This document shows positions 43,111 through 51,628 of a DNA stretch of 64,000 nucleotides, in pieces (positions within the stretch are counted from its first letter, which is position 1; each line of letters opens with the position of its first letter). Below the pieces are notes generated by a model, which did no database searches, had not been told where the DNA came from, and saw only the letters and a list, made by a program, of their open reading frames with translations. The position numbers were made by a program, and so were the translations under genes. This DNA comes from Devosia salina (GTDB taxonomy: Bacteria > Pseudomonadota > Alphaproteobacteria > Rhizobiales > Devosiaceae): positions 2,460,001 to 2,524,000 of the forward strand of contig NZ_CP080590.1 in assembly GCF_019504385.1 (NCBI RefSeq), written 5' to 3'.

Positions 43111-44781
43111 CTATCCCACGGCCCCGAGCAATTTCTTGGCAGCAGCGCGTGCTTCATTGGTGATCTCGGCGCCGGCCAGCATGCGCGCCACCTCTTCCTG
43201 CCGGGAGCCCTTGTCGAGCGGCCGCACATGGGTGCGCATGAAGGCCCCCTCCTCCACCATCTGCTTTTCGATGAGCAGATGCCGGTTGGCCCGTGCCGCC
43301 ACCTGCGGCGCGTGGGTGACGGTGAGCACCTGCACATTGCTCGCCAACCGTGCCAGGCGGCGTCCGATGGCATCGGCGACGGCGCCACCGACGCCGGTGT
43401 CGATTTCGTCGAAGATCAGCACCGGCGCCGAGCCGCGATCGGCCAGCACCACCTTGAGGGCGAGGAGGAACCGGCTCAATTCGCCACCCGAGGCGACCTT
43501 GAGCAGGGGCCCGGCCGCGGTGCCAGGATTGGTCTGCACGTGGAAGGCGATCTGGTCGAAGCCGGTGGCGGACACCCGGTCACCATCGACCTGGTGATCG
43601 ACGATGAACCTTGCCGCGCCCAGCTTGAGGTCCGGCAGTTCGGCCTCGACCGCTGCGCTCAGCGCCAGTGCGGCCTTCCGCCGGCCCTGGCTCAGGATGT
43701 CGGCGGCCTCGCGATAGCGCGCCCGCGCCACCACTTCTTCAGCCTCCAGCGCCTTGAGCCGGCTTTCCCCGCTCTGCAAGGTCTCGAGATCGGCTTCGTA
43801 TTTGGCCAGCACGCCGACCAGTTCGTCCGGCGTGGTCTGATGCTTGCGGGCGGCCGCCCTGAGGGCGAACAGGCGTTCCTCGACGGCCTCGAGTTCACCC
43901 GGATCGAAGGCCATTTCGCGCTTCAACTCTTCCAGCGCCTCGGTGGTGCGATCCAGTGTCACCAGCGAAGCATCGAGCGCATCGACGATCGGCTGGAAGA
44001 GTTCGGCGCCGCCATCGATCTTGCGCATCAGCCGCCGCATCAACGAGGCCAGCGCCGGCGTCGGCGCGTTGGGGCCGTTGAGGATCGCGTCGATCTCCAC
44101 CACGTCCGAGGCGGCCTTCTCGGCCTGCTGCAATTGCTGCCGCCGCTCGGCCAGCTCGTCTTCCTCACCGGCCACGGGCCGGAGCTTGCCCAGCTCCTCC
44201 ACGGTATGGCGCGCGTAATCCTCGGCGGCCAGCGCCTCGGCCACCAGCGCACGCTGCTCTTCCACGGCCTGCTGCGCCTCGGCCAGCACCGCCCAGCACT
44301 CGCGCACGGCATTGGCCTCGGCACCCAGCTCGCCAAAGGCGTCCAGCGCCGCGCGATGTGTCGCCACATCGACCAGCGCCCGGTCATCGTGCTGGCCGTG
44401 GATTTCCACGATCTGGCTGCCCACCTTCTGCAGCAGCGAGGCCGACACCGGCTGGTCGTTGATGAAGGCACGGGTGCGCCCGTCGGCAAACTGCACGCGC
44501 CGAAGGATGACATCCTCGTCATCGGCAATGGCATTGTCGCGCAGCAGCGCCCGCGCCGGATGATCGGCCGTTAATTCGAGCACGGCCACCACCTGGCCGC
44601 TGTCCTGCCCCTGGCGCACCAGCGAGGCATCGCCCCTGCCCCCCAGCGCCAGGGTCAAGGCATCGAGCAGGATGGACTTGCCGGCCCCGGTTTCACCGGT
44701 GAGCACGGTCATCCCGCCATCGAGAGCGAGATCGAGTTGGTCGATAAGGACGATATTGCGGACTGACAGCGCGTTGAGCAT
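43111..44781 (-). CDS. recN: DNA repair protein RecN
   Basis: SMC-like ATPase acting in double-strand-break repair. The 556 residues open with MLNALSVRNIVLIDQLDLALDGGMTVLTGETGAGKS (Walker A at about 30-37). They contain the Q-loop region FINDQPVSASLLQKVGSQIVEIHGQHD, a long coiled coil (about 170-370) and the C-terminal signature LSRFLLALK with the Walker B region VLIFDEIDTGVGGAVADAIGRRL. A frame of 35 further codons upstream is rejected in favour of the family start. RecN is often LexA-controlled; no obvious SOS box was found. Confidence 0.95.
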   Translation of the reverse strand: MLNALSVRNIVLIDQLDLALDGGMTVLTGETGAGKSILLDALTLALGGRGDASLVRQGQDSGQVVAVLELTADHPARALLRDNAIADDEDVILRRVQFADGRTRAFINDQPVSASLLQKVGSQIVEIHGQHDDRALVDVATHRAALDAFGELGAEANAVRECWAVLAEAQQAVEEQRALVAEALAAEDYARHTVEELGKLRPVAGEEDELAERRQQLQQAEKAASDVVEIDAILNGPNAPTPALASLMRRLMRKIDGGAELFQPIVDALDASLVTLDRTTEALEELKREMAFDPGELEAVEERLFALRAAARKHQTTPDELVGVLAKYEADLETLQSGESRLKALEAEEVVARARYREAADILSQGRRKAALALSAAVEAELPDLKLGAARFIVDHQVDGDRVSATGFDQIAFHVQTNPGTAAGPLLKVASGGELSRFLLALKVVLADRGSAPVLIFDEIDTGVGGAVADAIGRRLARLASNVQVLTVTHAPQVAARANRHLLIEKQMVEEGAFMRTHVRPLDKGSRQEEVARMLAGAEITNEARAAAKKLLGAVG

Positions 44782-44892
44782 GCGCGAATTTCCCGTGGCT
44801 GCACCACTGATCGTTGCCGTTTGTAGCACTGCCTGCGGCCAGGAATGCGCCGACTCGGCACCCATCCACAGCTTAAGCCTGCCCAAACGAAA

Positions 44893-44916
44893 CCGGGTCG
44901 CATGATAGCGACCCGG
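44893..44916 (-). terminator. Terminator of bamD
   Basis: A nine-bp perfect stem (CCGGGTCGC / GCGACCCGG) with a six-base loop, followed on the minus strand by TTTCGTTT. It lies 34 bases after the bamD stop and separates it from recN. Confidence 0.75.
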
Positions 44917-44949
44917 AACAAAATAGCAACATCGATTGTGTGGCGCCCG

Positions 44950-45795
44950 TCAGGTGCGGTGCGCGGCCAGCCAGCTGCCCTGGTTGAGCTGCGGGGCCAG
45001 GCCCTGCTTGCCGAGCAGTTCGAAGGCCCGCTTGTACCAGTCGCTGGAGGGATAATTGTGCCCCAGCACCGCAGCGGCCGACATGGCTTCATTGGTGAGG
45101 CCGAGCAGCAGATAGGTCTCGGTCAGGCGATAAAGGGCTTCCTCGATATGGGTCGAGGTCTGCCAGCGCTCCACCACTTCGCGGAAGCGGTTGATCGCGG
45201 CGGCATATTGTCCATTGCCCTGGTAGTAGCGGCCCACCGACATTTCCTTGCCGGCCAGCTGGTCATAGGCCACCAGCAGCTTTTCCTTGGCGTCCGCTGC
45301 GTGCTCGGACTTGGGGTAGTTGCTGATCAGCAGATTGTAGGTGTCGATGGCATCGCGCGACAGCTGCTGGTCGCGGGTGATGTCCTTGATCTGGGCGAAA
45401 TAGGCCGTGCCCTTGAGCCAGAGCACATAGGGGACTTCCGAGCTCGACGGATAGAGCGCCAGGTAACGGTCTGCCGCCAGGATGGCCTCGTCGAACTGGC
45501 CGATGCGATAGTTCGCATAAACCTGCATCAGCTTGCCCTTCTCGGTCAGCGGATCGCGCGGATGCTGGCGTTCGAGCTTTTCGAGCTTCTGGATGGCTGT
45601 CTGGTAATACTGGCGATCCATATCGTCCAGCGCACCCTGATAGAGGGCCGCAGCCGGCACGATCGGCTCTTCCTTGATCTTGACCGGGCCGAACAGGCCG
45701 CCGCCGGCACAGGCGGTCAGGGCAACGGCCAACAGGCCCATGGCAGCGAACCGGATGGCCCGGCTGGAAAACTGGCTCACAACGTCAAGCTTCAC
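44950..45795 (-). CDS. bamD: Outer-membrane assembly lipoprotein BamD
   Basis: Essential lipoprotein of the BAM complex that folds beta-barrel proteins into the outer membrane. The 281 residues begin with a lipoprotein signal ending in LLAVALTAC (lipobox LTAC, Cys29) and contain about five TPR-like helix pairs from residue 45 on: LYQGALDDMDRQYYQTAIQKLEKLERQHP, KLMQVYANYRIGQFDEAILAADRYLALYP, and others. An IKDITRDQ loop typical of BamD is present. It lies downstream of lpxC, an order shared with other alphaproteobacterial division clusters. Confidence 0.94.
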   Translation of the reverse strand: MKLDVVSQFSSRAIRFAAMGLLAVALTACAGGGLFGPVKIKEEPIVPAAALYQGALDDMDRQYYQTAIQKLEKLERQHPRDPLTEKGKLMQVYANYRIGQFDEAILAADRYLALYPSSSEVPYVLWLKGTAYFAQIKDITRDQQLSRDAIDTYNLLISNYPKSEHAADAKEKLLVAYDQLAGKEMSVGRYYQGNGQYAAAINRFREVVERWQTSTHIEEALYRLTETYLLLGLTNEAMSAAAVLGHNYPSSDWYKRAFELLGKQGLAPQLNQGSWLAAHRT

Positions 45796-45818
45796 GAACT
45801 GCCCCGTTCAAAATCATT

Positions 45819-45835
45819 CCGCAGGAAGACTGCGG
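45819..45835 (-). terminator. Weak terminator-like hairpin after lpxC
   Basis: A six-bp stem (CCGCAG / CTGCGG) with a five-base loop, followed on the minus strand by AATGATTTTG. It lies between the lpxC stop and the bamD start, so it would only partly separate them. Confidence 0.4.
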
Positions 45836-45888
45836 GCCTATGTGGCAAATGGATCAAAACTGTGGCGCGACCGATGGCCTCTGGCCTC

Positions 45889-46845
45889 TCAGCGTACGGA
45901 CCGCAGGTAATGATGGACCTCCAGACCGTCCGGCTGGTCTTCGAAGCTCTCGAATTCCAGCGGCAGGTCTTCCGCGTCGACTATTTCATAGTTGGCTTCG
46001 CTGGAAAAGAGCGAGGCCAGCACATGTGCGTTGAGCGCGTGCCCGCCCTTGTAGGAACGGAACTTGCCCCAGATGGCGAGGCCGCCCAGCGACAGGTCGC
46101 CAATGGCGTCGAGCAGCTTGTGCCGCACGAACTCGTCTTCGTAGCGCAGCCCGCCGGGATTGAGCACCCGGTCTTCGTGCACGGTGATCGAGTTGTCGAG
46201 GCTCGAGCCGAGCGCGTAGCCGGCCTGCCGCAAGATCTTGGCATCACGCACGAAGCCGAAGGTGCGCGCCTGCGACACATCCTCGAAATAGCGCCGCGGG
46301 GTCCAGTCGAAGATCATGCGCTGGCGCCCGATCACCTTGGAATCGAAATCGATCTCCAGGTCGAGCGCCCGCCCATTATAGGGCTCAAGGGCGGCAAAGG
46401 CGTCATTGTTGCGCACGGTGACGGCGCGCACGATCTTGAGAAACTTCTTCTGCGCCGGCTGAACTTCGAGACCCACCTCGAGGATGGCAACCGCGAAGGG
46501 GTGGGCCGAACCGTCCATGATCGGGCATTCGGGGCCATCCAGCGTGATCAGGACATTGTCCACGCCCATGCCTGACAGCGCGGAGACAACGTGCTCCACC
46601 GTCGCAACGCTGACGCTGTCGCCAAGGTCGAGCGTGGTGCACAGGGTCGTGCGGGTCACGCGCGAATGATGCACGGGCACTGGCTTGGTGAACGTGCCAT
46701 TGCCCAGGTCACGACGGATCGTATAGCCGTTGTCCGGGGCCGCTGGCGCCATGGTCAGCGTGGCAGGCTGCGCGCCGTGCACGCCATAGCCCGAGAAGCT
46801 GACCTCGCCGGCAAGCGTGCGCTGGCGCGTGGAAAGTTTGTTCAT
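45889..46845 (-). CDS. lpxC: UDP-3-O-acyl-N-acetylglucosamine deacetylase
   Basis: Zinc enzyme catalysing the committed step of lipid A synthesis. The 318 residues hold both repeats of the fold. Landmarks are RQRTLAGEVSFSGYGVHG at the N-terminus, TVEHVVSALSGMGVDN with the first zinc histidine, LDGPECPIMDGSAHPF with the catalytic glutamate-containing loop, and RHKLLDAIGDLSLGG plus the C-terminal GHALNAHVLASL with the remaining ligands. ftsZ lies upstream on the same strand but a strong terminator stands between, so lpxC needs its own promoter or read-through. Confidence 0.96.
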   Translation of the reverse strand: MNKLSTRQRTLAGEVSFSGYGVHGAQPATLTMAPAAPDNGYTIRRDLGNGTFTKPVPVHHSRVTRTTLCTTLDLGDSVSVATVEHVVSALSGMGVDNVLITLDGPECPIMDGSAHPFAVAILEVGLEVQPAQKKFLKIVRAVTVRNNDAFAALEPYNGRALDLEIDFDSKVIGRQRMIFDWTPRRYFEDVSQARTFGFVRDAKILRQAGYALGSSLDNSITVHEDRVLNPGGLRYEDEFVRHKLLDAIGDLSLGGLAIWGKFRSYKGGHALNAHVLASLFSSEANYEIVDAEDLPLEFESFEDQPDGLEVHHYLRSVR

Positions 46846-46893
46846 GCCTGGATATGCTCCGCCCGGACGTTCGCGCTCACCGAACTGTTAGCC

Positions 46894-46925
46894 AAAAAAA
46901 ACTCGGTGCGGAAGCCGCACCGAGT
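46894..46925 (-). terminator. Terminator of ftsZ
   Basis: An 11-bp perfect stem (ACTCGGTGCGG / CCGCACCGAGT) with a three-base loop, followed by seven T on the minus strand. It lies 28 bases after the ftsZ stop and is one of the strongest in the window. Confidence 0.9.
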
Positions 46926-46953
46926 GAGCTTTTGATCAAAGATCAAGCCAGGA

Positions 46954-48618
46954 TCAACCGTGCTTTCGCAGGAAAGCGGGGATTTCCAGGTGTTCCTTCT
47001 GGGCCGGAGCGGCAGGGGCACGACCCTGGTTGTCGAGCTGGCCGCGAGCACCCTCGCTGGCCGGCGCAACCCGGGAAGTCCTTGCCACACCGGCTTCAAT
47101 CGCGCTGCGTGCGGCGGCATCATCGGCCATCTCGGACCGCGGCTCGGCACGAGGCTCGGCCTGCTGGGCGCCCAGATTGAGGCCCACATTCGAGGCGAGG
47201 CGCTTGAACAGGGCGCGCGCATTGCGCGGCTCGGCGTCGTGACGTTCCTGTGCTTCCTGTGTCCGACGCGCAACAGCCGGAAGCTCCTCGGTGCGGGGCA
47301 TGCGGCGCTGTCCATCGGGACGGGCGGCGTGGGAGGGAACATAGACACTGGGAATCGGCTGCTCTTCCACCACCGGCGACTCGTCCTGCTCGGCAATGGC
47401 TTCGGCCTCGGGCACATAGGGCTCGACCAGGATGCCGTCGTCTTCCATGGCGTAGGACTGGCTGGGCTGGTGGGCCGCAAAGGCCTCGGCAACGGCAGCT
47501 TCGACCTGATGACCGATCTCTTCGGCCTCGACCTCGGCGGCAAGCGGCGCAGCGGCCGGCGGCACGATGGAACGCTCGGCCGGCACATGGCGCTTGACCG
47601 ACAGCGGGGTGCGCGATGCATGCGGCTTGGCCGGCTCCATGGCCTGCACCATGGTCGCATCGGTACCCGTGGCAACCACGGACACGCGGATGGTGCCATT
47701 GAGGTTCGGATCGTAGGTGGCGCCAAGGATGATGTTGGCGTCGGTATCCACTTCCTCGCGAATGCGGCTGGCCGCTTCGTCGACTTCGTAAAGGGTGAGG
47801 TCCGGACCACCGGTGATGGAGATCAGGAGCCCGCGCGCACCCTGCATCGAAACATCGTCGAGCAGCGGGTTGGCGATGGCCGCCTCGGCGGCATGGCGGG
47901 CACGATCTTCGCCAGAGGCTTCGCCGGTGCCCATCATTGCCTTGCCCATGCCGCGCATCACGGCGCGCACGTCGGCAAAGTCGAGGTTGATCAGGCCTTC
48001 CTTGACCATCAGGTCGGTGATGCAGGCCACGCCCGAGAACAGCACCTGGTCGGCCATGGCGAACGCATCGGCGAAGGTGGTCTTCTCGTTGGCGACGCGG
48101 AACAGGTTCTGGTTCGGGATGACGATCAGCGTATCGACATGGCGATGCAGCTCGTCAATGCCATCCTCGGCCAGACGCGCCCGGCGGTTGCCCTCGAAAT
48201 TGAACGGCTTGGTGACCACGCCAACCGTCAGAATGCCCTGCTCGCGGGCCGCACGGGCCACCACGGGCGCCGCACCGGTGCCGGTACCGCCGCCCATGCC
48301 GGCGGTGATGAACACCATGTGCGAGCCGGAGAGATGATCATTGATCTCGTCCCAGCTTTCCTCGGCGGCCGCACGACCCACTTCCGGGTGCGAACCGGCG
48401 CCAAGCCCTTCGGTGACGCCGACACCGAGCTGGATGATGCGCTGCGCCTTGCTGAGCGCGAGAGCCTGCGCATCGGTATTGGCCACAACGAAATCGACGC
48501 CGTCCAGACCGGACTCGATCATGTTGTTGACGGCATTGCCGCCGGCGCCGCCGCACCCGAACACGGTAATGCGGGGCTTGAGTTCCTGAATATCCGGGAT
48601 GGTCAGATTGATGGTCAT
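46954..48618 (-). CDS. ftsZ: Cell division protein FtsZ
   Basis: Tubulin-like GTPase that forms the Z ring. The GTPase core (about 1-320) has FGCGGAGGNAVNNM, the tubulin signature GMGGGTGTGAAPVVA near residue 105 and NLDFADVRAVM. An unusually long, Pro/Glu/Ala-rich linker follows (about 325-535), making 554 residues in all compared with 383 in E. coli; long linkers are typical of Alphaproteobacteria. The C-terminal peptide EIPAFLRKHG, which binds FtsA and ZipA-like partners, is intact. The start at 48618 is chosen over one four codons upstream. It has its own control region and terminator. Confidence 0.97.
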   Translation of the reverse strand: MTINLTIPDIQELKPRITVFGCGGAGGNAVNNMIESGLDGVDFVVANTDAQALALSKAQRIIQLGVGVTEGLGAGSHPEVGRAAAEESWDEINDHLSGSHMVFITAGMGGGTGTGAAPVVARAAREQGILTVGVVTKPFNFEGNRRARLAEDGIDELHRHVDTLIVIPNQNLFRVANEKTTFADAFAMADQVLFSGVACITDLMVKEGLINLDFADVRAVMRGMGKAMMGTGEASGEDRARHAAEAAIANPLLDDVSMQGARGLLISITGGPDLTLYEVDEAASRIREEVDTDANIILGATYDPNLNGTIRVSVVATGTDATMVQAMEPAKPHASRTPLSVKRHVPAERSIVPPAAAPLAAEVEAEEIGHQVEAAVAEAFAAHQPSQSYAMEDDGILVEPYVPEAEAIAEQDESPVVEEQPIPSVYVPSHAARPDGQRRMPRTEELPAVARRTQEAQERHDAEPRNARALFKRLASNVGLNLGAQQAEPRAEPRSEMADDAAARSAIEAGVARTSRVAPASEGARGQLDNQGRAPAAPAQKEHLEIPAFLRKHG

Positions 48619-48666
48619 AAGTGGCCCCATAGTGGCGTGGTTGGTTAAGATTTACCCGCTCATTCG

Positions 48667-48764
48667 TTAACTCCAGCCTAACAAGTGAGTCGCCCCGGTT
48701 AACTTTTGCGCAAATTGCGACACGGGCCGGTTACCCTTTCACGCCACGTTAACCATGCCTGACC
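48667..48764 (-). promoter_or_regulatory. CtrA-like sites upstream of ftsZ
   Basis: Two matches to the alphaproteobacterial CtrA pattern TTAA-N7-TTAA: TTAACTCCAGCCTAAC (48667-48682, one mismatch) and TTAACCATGCCTGACC (48749-48764, which keeps the preferred TTAACCATG half). CtrA is a cell-cycle regulator that binds before ftsZ in Caulobacter. The remainder of the 48619-48854 gap is AT-richer promoter DNA shared with the divergent small gene. Confidence 0.45.
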
Positions 48765-48854
48765 GCCCGCAGACCGGGCTTGACAGCTATAACGTCATAT
48801 CATAACCATTTCTGCATATAGCCATGTAGTTATGTAAATGTGATGGAGACAGCA

Positions 48855-49316
48855 ATGACCAGCATCATGCCCTGCCTGTGGTTCGACGACCGCATCGACG
48901 ACGCCATCAGTTTCTACACCGCCACCTTCAAGGAGGCGCAGGTGCTTGAGGTCCAGCGCCAGGCACCGGACGCTCCCGCCTTCACTGCCGTCATCGAATT
49001 GGCCGGCCAGAAATTCATGCTGCTCAATGGCGGCCCGCGCTTCACCTTCAATGAATCGGTCAGTTTCGTCATCGAGACGGATGGCCAGGAGGAAACCGAC
49101 TATTTCTGGAACCGCCTGACCAGCGATGGTGGCGAGGAAAGCATGTGTTCCTGGTGCAAGGACAAGTTCGGGCTCTCCTGGCAAGTGACGCCGAAGCAGC
49201 TCATGGCCGCCCTGACCGGCCCGGACCGGGACGGCGCCAATCGCGCCATGCAGGCCATGCTGCAGATGAAGAAGATCGATATCGCCGCGATCGAAAACGC
49301 TTATGCAGGGGCGTGA
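48855..49316 (+). CDS. PhnB-like VOC-family protein
   Basis: A 153-residue protein of the vicinal-oxygen-chelate superfamily, the PhnB/3-demethylubiquinone methyltransferase-like group. Family segments are MPCLWFDDRIDDAISFYTATFKEAQVLEVQR, IELAGQKFMLLNGGPRFTFNESVSFVIETDGQEETDYFWNRLTSDGG and the conserved CSWCKDKFGLSWQVTPKQLMAAL. Members are often misnamed methyltransferases; real substrates are unknown. The start at 48855 has GGAG with five bases of spacing; GTG 48840 and ATG 48843 are alternatives. It sits alone between ftsZ and ftsA on the opposite strand. Confidence 0.85.
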   Translation: MTSIMPCLWFDDRIDDAISFYTATFKEAQVLEVQRQAPDAPAFTAVIELAGQKFMLLNGGPRFTFNESVSFVIETDGQEETDYFWNRLTSDGGEESMCSWCKDKFGLSWQVTPKQLMAALTGPDRDGANRAMQAMLQMKKIDIAAIENAYAGA

Positions 49317-49334
49317 GGTCCACAACACGGTTCC

Positions 49335-49409
49335 GTCCCCGGACCTGTTCCGGGGACCGCTACCGGCAGACGCGATGGTCGCGATTGGCCCTCGGATCAA
49401 GTCCGAGGG
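49335..49409. repeat. Palindromic intergenic repeat, family B (unit 2)
   Basis: GTCCCCGGACC...TTCCGGGGAC (49335-49357) and CCCTCGGATC-AAG-TCCGAGGG (49389-49409). The second shares CTCGGATCAA-TCCGAG with the unit at 34986-35059. It lies just after the ftsA stop and could act as its terminator, although no T run follows. Confidence 0.65.
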
Positions 49410-49436
49410 CGGGCCGGTATGGTTGCGGCCTGGAGC

Positions 49437-50750
49437 CTAGAAACTGCTCCGCAGCCAATTGCCCACGCGGGCGATATAGCCGTCGGTGCCGGTGAGTTTG
49501 CGCACGCCGCGCGGCTCGGCATATTCCTGGGCGCAGACCTGCGGATAGACCAGCATGCCGGCCATGGTGGCAAAGGCCGCGCCTTTGGCGATCTCGGGCA
49601 GTCCGGCAATGCCCATCGGCCGGCCATTGCGCACGTTACGGGCAAGGATGCGGCGGGCGACTTCCGGCAGGCCGGTCATCTCGCTGGCGCCGCCCGTCAG
49701 CACGAAGCGGCGGCCACACACATCCATCATGCCGGTCGCCTGCATGCGGTCTCGAATGGCAGTGAGGATTTCCTCGATGCGGGGGCGCATGATGCGGGTG
49801 AGCACGGCCCTGGGGATCTGCCCCGGCGCCTCGTCATGCGACGCGCCCACCGGCTGGATCGCGATCATCTCGCGCTCATCGGCCTGACCCGGCAACACCG
49901 AACCATGGAGGGTCTTCAAACGCTCCGCGTCGGCCACGCTGACCGACAATTGCCGCGCAATGTCGAGCGTCAGATGATGCCCGCCAATGGCGATGGCGTC
50001 GGCATAGACCATGTGTCCGTCGTTGAAGACCGAAACCGTCGTGGTGGCGCCGCCAAAGTCGATACAGGCAACACCGAGCTGGGCTTCATCGTCCACCAGC
50101 GTCGCCAGCCCCGAGGCATAGGGCGTGGCCACCAGCGCCTCGATCTGCAGGTGGCAGCGATGCAGCACCAGTTCGAGATTGCGCATGGCCAGCGTCTCCG
50201 CGCTGACCACGGCGACATCGACACCCAGCTTCTCGCCCACCATGCCCCTGGGGTCGCGAATGCCCTTCTGCCCGTCCAACGCGTAACCGATCGGCAACGC
50301 ATGGATGATCGAGCGCTCCGGCCGCACCGAACGGGCATTGACCGCCTTGAGCACGCGGAAAATGTCGGCCTTTTCCACTTCCTGCCCGTCCAGCGACACC
50401 GCTGCCGAAAAGGTTTCAGAGCCGAGCCGTCCGGCAGTGACATTGACCAGAACGCTTTCCAGCGTCAGCCCGGCGGCGCGCTCGGCCATGCCCACGACAT
50501 TGCGGATCGCCTGCTCGGCTTTCTCGATATCGGTGACGACGCCGCTCTTGACCCCGGCAGCCGGTCCATAGCCGAAGCCGATCACCTCGGCCTGGTGCGT
50601 GCGCCCCTTCAGCGCCCGGCCTTCCGGTCGCGGCGAGAGGCGCGCAATGACGCAGCAGATCTTGGTGGAGCCGATGTCGAGCACCGCCACCAGCGTCGTC
50701 TTGCCGGGCTGGACCGGCCGCAGCCGGGAGGTCATCGCATCGGTCATCAT
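49437..50750 (-). CDS. ftsA: Cell division protein FtsA
   Basis: Actin-like protein that tethers FtsZ to the membrane and recruits later division proteins. The 437 residues contain the phosphate-1 motif VLDIGSTKICC, the phosphate-2 motif GVACIDFGGATTTVSVF, VLTGGASEMTGLPEVARRIL for adenosine contact, and a C-terminal amphipathic helix (GYIARVGNWLRSSF) for membrane binding. The ATG overlaps the ftsQ stop by 4 bp. ftsZ does not follow directly; a VOC-family gene in opposite orientation and separate ftsZ control sites intervene. Confidence 0.95.
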   Translation of the reverse strand: MMTDAMTSRLRPVQPGKTTLVAVLDIGSTKICCVIARLSPRPEGRALKGRTHQAEVIGFGYGPAAGVKSGVVTDIEKAEQAIRNVVGMAERAAGLTLESVLVNVTAGRLGSETFSAAVSLDGQEVEKADIFRVLKAVNARSVRPERSIIHALPIGYALDGQKGIRDPRGMVGEKLGVDVAVVSAETLAMRNLELVLHRCHLQIEALVATPYASGLATLVDDEAQLGVACIDFGGATTTVSVFNDGHMVYADAIAIGGHHLTLDIARQLSVSVADAERLKTLHGSVLPGQADEREMIAIQPVGASHDEAPGQIPRAVLTRIMRPRIEEILTAIRDRMQATGMMDVCGRRFVLTGGASEMTGLPEVARRILARNVRNGRPMGIAGLPEIAKGAAFATMAGMLVYPQVCAQEYAEPRGVRKLTGTDGYIARVGNWLRSSF

Positions 50751-51628
50751 GATTTGTCGGCGTCTTCGTCGGTCGGGTTGGGGCGGACGGCCACGACGCT
50801 CTCGATCCTGAGATCGATGACGGAGACATCGCGGTCGAGGAGTTGGTAGTCGTCCTGGTAGGACACCAGATGGGCCAGCGCCTGCGCCACGCCCTGTTCG
50901 GGCAATTGCACGCGCAGACCGGTATCGTAGATCAGATCCCAGCGGCGATCGGCAATGCGCGACAGCGCCACCAGGCCATCCTGCAGCATGGGAAAGCCAT
51001 TGAGCGCCCGGATCATCACCAGCGCATCGTCGGCCGCGCCGTCTCCGATCACCAGCGGCAGGTCGGTATAGGCACCGCGGGCTTCCGCGATCTGCTCACC
51101 CTTGCCGTCGATGAGGAAGGTGACGCCGTCCACCGCCCAGCGCGCCACCGGCACCTTTTCGGTGATGACCACGGCCACGTCGCCCGGATAGGTCTTGCGC
51201 ACGGTCACGGATTGGACGGCCGGCAGTTCGGCCACCCGCTCACGGGCCGCCTCGACGTCGAAGGCCAGGGTCGAGGTATGCGGCTGGATGCCCAGCGCGT
51301 CGAAAATCTGCTGCTCGCTGGTCAGCGTCTGGCCGGTGATCTCGATCTCGCCGATGGCCAGCCCGGCCCGGGCGAAATTGCCCTGCGCCACTTCGCCCAG
51401 CGTCTGGGTCAGTTGGCCGATCGGCTCGCGCACCTGGTAAAGCGCGACCGCGCCGGCCAGCAAGGCGGCGACCATGGCACCGCGGCGGATCATCCGGCCA
51501 TGCAGCACGAAGGCACGATTGAAGCGATTGGTCAGCCGCTGGCGCGGCGTGCGGATCGGAACAGGCAGCGCGCGGGGGTCCACCATCCGCGCCCCGGCGA
51601 GAAAGGTCTCGCTCTTTACCTGTTGCAA
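50747..51628 (-). CDS. ftsQ: Cell division protein FtsQ
   Basis: Bitopic membrane protein linking early and late divisome parts. The 293 residues have a cytoplasmic N-terminus, one helix near residue 48-67 (MIRRGAMVAALLAGAVALYQV), a POTRA domain (about 93-165, IGEIEITGQTLTSEQQIFDALGIQP) and the FtsQ domain with VAVVITEKVPVARW and LPLVIGDGA. The start overlaps the ddl end by 13 bp; a later in-frame ATG at 51586 is an alternative. Part of the ftsW-murG-murC-ddl-ftsQ-ftsA run. Confidence 0.92.
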   Translation of the reverse strand: MQQVKSETFLAGARMVDPRALPVPIRTPRQRLTNRFNRAFVLHGRMIRRGAMVAALLAGAVALYQVREPIGQLTQTLGEVAQGNFARAGLAIGEIEITGQTLTSEQQIFDALGIQPHTSTLAFDVEAARERVAELPAVQSVTVRKTYPGDVAVVITEKVPVARWAVDGVTFLIDGKGEQIAEARGAYTDLPLVIGDGAADDALVMIRALNGFPMLQDGLVALSRIADRRWDLIYDTGLRVQLPEQGVAQALAHLVSYQDDYQLLDRDVSVIDLRIESVVAVRPNPTDEDADKS

